From Arsenophonus sp052171895 (GTDB lineage Bacteria > Pseudomonadota > Gammaproteobacteria > Enterobacterales > Enterobacteriaceae), in the NCBI GenBank assembly GCA_052171895.1, contig JBQMRN010000005.1, positions 1-64,000 of the forward strand: DNA of 64,000 nt. The letters run 5' to 3'. Each line of letters begins with the position of its first letter. Position 1 is the first letter of the stretch. Both the position numbers and the translations under genes were made by a program. Of this stretch, positions 60,829-64,000 are shown one piece after another. The notes beneath the pieces were generated by a model. That model saw only the letters and a program-made list of their open reading frames with translations, was not told the origin of the DNA and did no database searches.

Positions 60829-62247
60829 GAGTTATGCTTATTTCTGGTGTATGAAATTTCGGAAATAATGCCTATCATGTTGATTGATTTCGTAAATAAT
60901 TTCAACAACAAAGAGATGATATGCCATAAAATCTACCTTACAGGTATCTGTCTAAAGCAGATATTACCTGTGGTTCCCCTTACATGAACTCATTCGTAAT
61001 CCTGCCAGGAAGCTAATAGCCACCACCATTGAGACTGAAGATTCAAGACTCCTACCACCAATGCTCCAATAAAATGCTGAATATCACTTTGCCAACGGGG
61101 GTTACCATGCGTTATCAGTAAGGGTTATTTGCCACAGCGAACTATACAGACTAGTATAGGGGATGTTGAGATTAAAGTGCCTAATCAGGGATCGCAGCAG
61201 CAACGAAATAGGTTTTAACAGCTTATAGCCACCGCTGTCCTTATCTAAAGCGTGCAAAAAACTTCAAAGAGTTGCTACCATGCCTCTAGCTACGAAACAC
61301 ATAATATTCATCGATGATTTTTATAAAACTCAGAGGAGCGCTTTTCAATGAAAAAGTAAATGGTCTCTCTAAGAGAGACACCATCAGAAGACTAAAACAG
61401 CAATTGGTTGAAGAACATAGGCATGGTGCCCTGCATAATTTAAGCAATATGGGCTACCTTTATTTCTTGGCCGATGGCATATACAGTCCTATCAGGAAAA
61501 TGATCACCTTTGTCTGATGGTCATTATCAACGTCACCGAGCATTGACATAAGGCGCTAGTTACGGTCGAAAATGCTTATCGAGAGTCAAAAGCGAATTGG
61601 TCCAAACTTTTTAATATCCTGTGGTGCATGGCTTAAGCGTATCTCCCAAGCTTGCTGTGGGAGAGGATGTCCTTGGTTTTTGAAATGTAATGTCAAAGAT
61701 ATTCTCGGACATGTAGCACCAACGCTGTTGAGTAGAAAAAACAGCTAATATGCTGGCTTCACTCACAAAAGGTATGCACAAGCAAAAGTTAAAGCTGAGC
61801 TGATGTAGCTCTCTCTGGCTAGCAGAGAGAACTGTGATACTGCTAATAAAGCCCGTGATGTTTTATTGGCAATGTTTTCAGCGAGTATCCTGCAGATATG
61901 AAGAAGCTGGAAAAATCAAGAAGTACCATTAAAATTCTACAATTTTCAGTAAGCGAACCACTAGGCGTCAATAAGAACGATAAATCCAATTAAATCGGCT
62001 TTTGCGATAATGAGGCTATGAAGAAGCCGACGATGAGCGAAAACTCTGGTTCAAGAAAAACAACTCTTTCAATGTTATTTAAGCTGCTCTAGTCTACTCA
62101 TAAGAGCTAGAAGTAGGTAAAGAGATAACCTACTGCCCTGCCAGCCCATTGCTAGTAAACAATATCCAATTTAAGAATGGAGAAATGATTCACGAAACAC
62201 CAGAGCGGAGCCTGACGATCGTTATACACTAGATTTACTAATAACTG
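60829..62247 (+). mobile_element. IS256-family element, full-length but degenerate
   Basis: Starts GAGTTATGCTTATTTCTGG and ends TTTACTAATAACTG, reading rightward. Forward pieces include RRLKQQLVEEHRHGALHNLS and YLYFLADGIYSPIRK (61314-61517), equivalent to the core DDE region. Broken frame. It lies between the lysA fragment and pyrC. Confidence 0.86.
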
Positions 62248-63258
62248 ATAAATCTCTTCATTAAATAGATAAGCCATAAATTTTTACGCCGTTTAATGAA
62301 CAAAACGCTTTAAAGTTTTCAATTGCATTAATTTCATCAAAAACGGTAGCATAAAACTGCAAGGATAGTAAGCGAATTAAAAACATCGCCACTACTACAC
62401 TACAACAGGTAGACTCTTTTTTATTTTATGTATGCGGAGGGAGCGTATGGCTCAACCGGCACAGTATCTGTACTAAGAAAAAAGCGTTGACAGCCACTCT
62501 TGTTATTGCTTCAGGTAATGCTTTTAAATGGATATCGCACTTCAGCTTCAGAACAAATAGACAATATAAATAAAATTTGATACCACCAATTATAACATTT
62601 AATTTTCATTAAACATAAAATGTTGTAGTGTGATTGGTAGCAGCCAGGTTTTCATTACTAGCAACTATATAACTACATATTGATCGGCCTCTTTAGTAAT
62701 AAAGATGTTCAAACACAACCTTTAGCCTAGGAAAATATTTTCTAATAAGCTCCATCATTTGATCAAATCAATAGAGTTTACGATCAAACATATCAATATC
62801 ACTGGTTCTGACTTCATCGTAAACTAATAGTAGTGTTCCTATTTTTTCATTTTGGCAAAATCTGAATAAATATTTGCTATCTTTGATACTCCATATCTAG
62901 AGTTAATCCTTGCATTGGCTGGGTAAAGTTTACAGGAAGTAAATACCCTCACCCCTGGTTAAACCCTTCTTCTTACTATTTCTGAGTCAGTACTATCCGT
63001 TAAGTAGTAGGTTCATTAATGGTGTAATAGATACTCAGCAGTGGGCGCGCACAAAGGTTCCATTTCTCGATAAGATTTTGCTTGGTCAATATTAATAATT
63101 GGAGGTACCAAGTTTGGCATAACAATAGCGGCTCGGCCAAAAAATCGGTTAATATAGTGGACACAATAAGTTTTAATCTATCATCATCTCTAAAATGAAA
63201 ATACCAGTCGTCGTGTTTGTGGGGCGGCAAAAATTTATAGTTATCATGATTTGGTCAT
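62248..63258 (-). pseudogene. pyrC: Remnant of dihydroorotase
   Basis: The start near 63258 is frameshifted. From 63230 one reads HKHDDWYFHFRDDDRLKLIV (PyrC: RRPDDWHLHLRDGDMLKTVV), with the metal-binding HxH decayed to YFHF. Then come SIYYTINEPTT, EEGFNQG, DIDMFDRKLY, LKVVFEHLYY, and near the end an equivalent of PQFYGLPVNDTFI. Stops and frameshifts are many, and the last ~30 codons are removed by the IS256 copy ending at 62247. The third step of pyrimidine synthesis is lost here. Confidence 0.87.
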
Positions 63259-63415
63259 GAAATTGACTCCATATTAATGCAGATAATAAAAAAGATGAGT
63301 TGTAAATAAGTTAACTAGATATAATAAAGTGAAGAAATCTATGATAGATACCAGATTAATCTAATATTTAAATTATAAAAGCAATAACCATAACCAACTA
63401 TAAGTTAAGATTATT

Positions 63416-63491
63416 TGGCTCCTCCAACTGGATTCGAACCAGTGACATACGGATTAACAGTCCGGCGTTCTACCAACTGAACTATGGAGGA
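63416..63491 (-). tRNA. asnT: tRNA-Asn (GUU)
   Basis: 76 nt including an encoded CCA. Acceptor TCCTCCA/TGGAGGA, anticodon loop CTGTTAA and T-arm with TTCGAAT all fold. Close to E. coli tRNA-Asn. At the top of the anticodon stem position 27 is C opposite U43, a mismatch where E. coli has a G-U pair. All other stems are paired. The gene symbol is by analogy; E. coli has four near-identical copies. Confidence 0.95.
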
Positions 63492-63790
63492 ACTGAGAGA
63501 CCTAAAAATTGACTGATACTAACGATGTCCTGAGCCACTGTCAATGTTAAATATATAATATTTTTCTGTTTGTTTATACTGTAAACACATTGCATTAAAA
63601 ATAAACTATTTATCTGAAAATATTATTTTTATCAATTAGAAATTTATATAACTAATATATAGAAATTTCTATTTTTATTTTTTTGATAATACCTTTTATC
63701 TCAGGTTTTTGATTGCATTATTGATAGTTTATTCAGCAAGTATTTATTAATAGCAGCATCTAAGACTTATCTCTTTTCAGTAATAACCGT
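63492..63790. other. AT-rich spacer between tRNA-Asn and a terminal IS256 copy
   Basis: No gene seen. The tRNA-Asn promoter should lie in the first ~80 bp to its right (about 63500-63580), where TTAACATTGACAG-type sequence occurs on the minus strand, but no clear pair of boxes is evident. Confidence 0.4.
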
Positions 63791-64000
63791 AAGTTATTAC
63801 TAAATCTGGTGTATGCCGGTTAGGCTACTACGCTCTAATACTTTGTATATCTGTTCTCCATCCTTAAATTGGATGTTATTTACCACCAGGATCAGTACTC
63901 AAATGCCATTCTTAATCGGTTCCAGGTTTTATGAGCAGAAGGGAGTAGCTTAAATCCCATTGAAAGGATTGTTTTTCTCGAATCACAGTTTTTCGCGCGT
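63791..64000 (-). mobile_element. IS256-family element, 3' end, cut by window edge
   Basis: Starts AAGTTATTACTAAATCTGG and carries the C-terminal coding end of the element in reverse. It continues past the window. It is flanked on the left by tRNA-Asn, with about 300 bp between. Confidence 0.8.

Noticed and set aside
1..64000. CRISPR array suggested by recurring similar blocks
   Set aside because: The repeats are IS256 ends about 1.4 kb apart or scattered. There are no short regularly spaced direct repeats and no cas-like genes.

Overview
This window looks like chromosome of a host-restricted, insect-symbiont-type gammaproteobacterium of the order Enterobacterales. The intact proteins (AroH, RecC, GlyA, SuhB, IscS, RpoD, DnaG, RpsU, TsaD, FolB, Cca, MnmA, HflD, PurB, FrdB/C/D) align with E. 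coli proteins almost end to end. They sit in AT-rich DNA between long stretches of recognisable but broken genes and dead insertion sequences. A genus such as Arsenophonus or another Morganellaceae-like or Sodalis-like symbiont would fit. That assignment is inference: no 16S gene is present.

Layout. 0-7.6 kb: aroH among dead IS256-, IS91- and IS1595-family elements. 7.8-11.2 kb: an intact recC without recB, recD or ptrA. 12.7-23 kb: glyA, hcaT remnant, suhB, trmJ remnant, and an isc operon in which only iscS survives (iscR, iscU and iscA are broken). 23-30.8 kb: IS copies, a possible prophage tail-fibre-assembly remnant and tRNA-Ile2(CAU). 30.9-39.7 kb: the rpsU-dnaG-rpoD operon with divergent tsaD, plsY remnant, folB, cca and ygiM remnant. 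40-43.7 kb: IS256, an RTX-repeat fragment and an icd remnant. 44.2-54.8 kb: a tandem duplication of the fumarate reductase operon plus an adjoining IS256 copy. The two copies have decayed in a complementary way: frdC is intact only in copy 1, frdB and frdD only in copy 2, and frdA is broken in both. 54.8-58.5 kb: nudJ remnant and the intact mnmA-hflD-purB cluster. 58.6-64 kb: lysA and pyrC remnants cut by IS256 copies, then tRNA-Asn(GUU).

The dominant element is one IS256-family insertion sequence of about 1.4 kb with imperfect terminal repeats. It is present as sixteen segments, all with broken transposase frames. Most breaks in E. coli-like gene order coincide with a copy, so it was probably the agent of rearrangement as well as of gene loss.

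Functionally the survivors are mostly information processing (transcription, priming, tRNA maturation and modification, part of recombination) plus a few anabolic steps (DAHP synthase, SHMT, dihydroneopterin aldolase, adenylosuccinate lyase). Isocitrate dehydrogenase, diaminopimelate decarboxylase, dihydroorotase, fumarate reductase and most of the ISC iron-sulphur machinery seen here are lost, unless other copies exist elsewhere. IscS plus MnmA survive together, which fits retention of tRNA thiolation rather than ISC cluster assembly. I found no new defence or biosynthetic system. The most unusual structure is the reciprocally decayed frd duplication.
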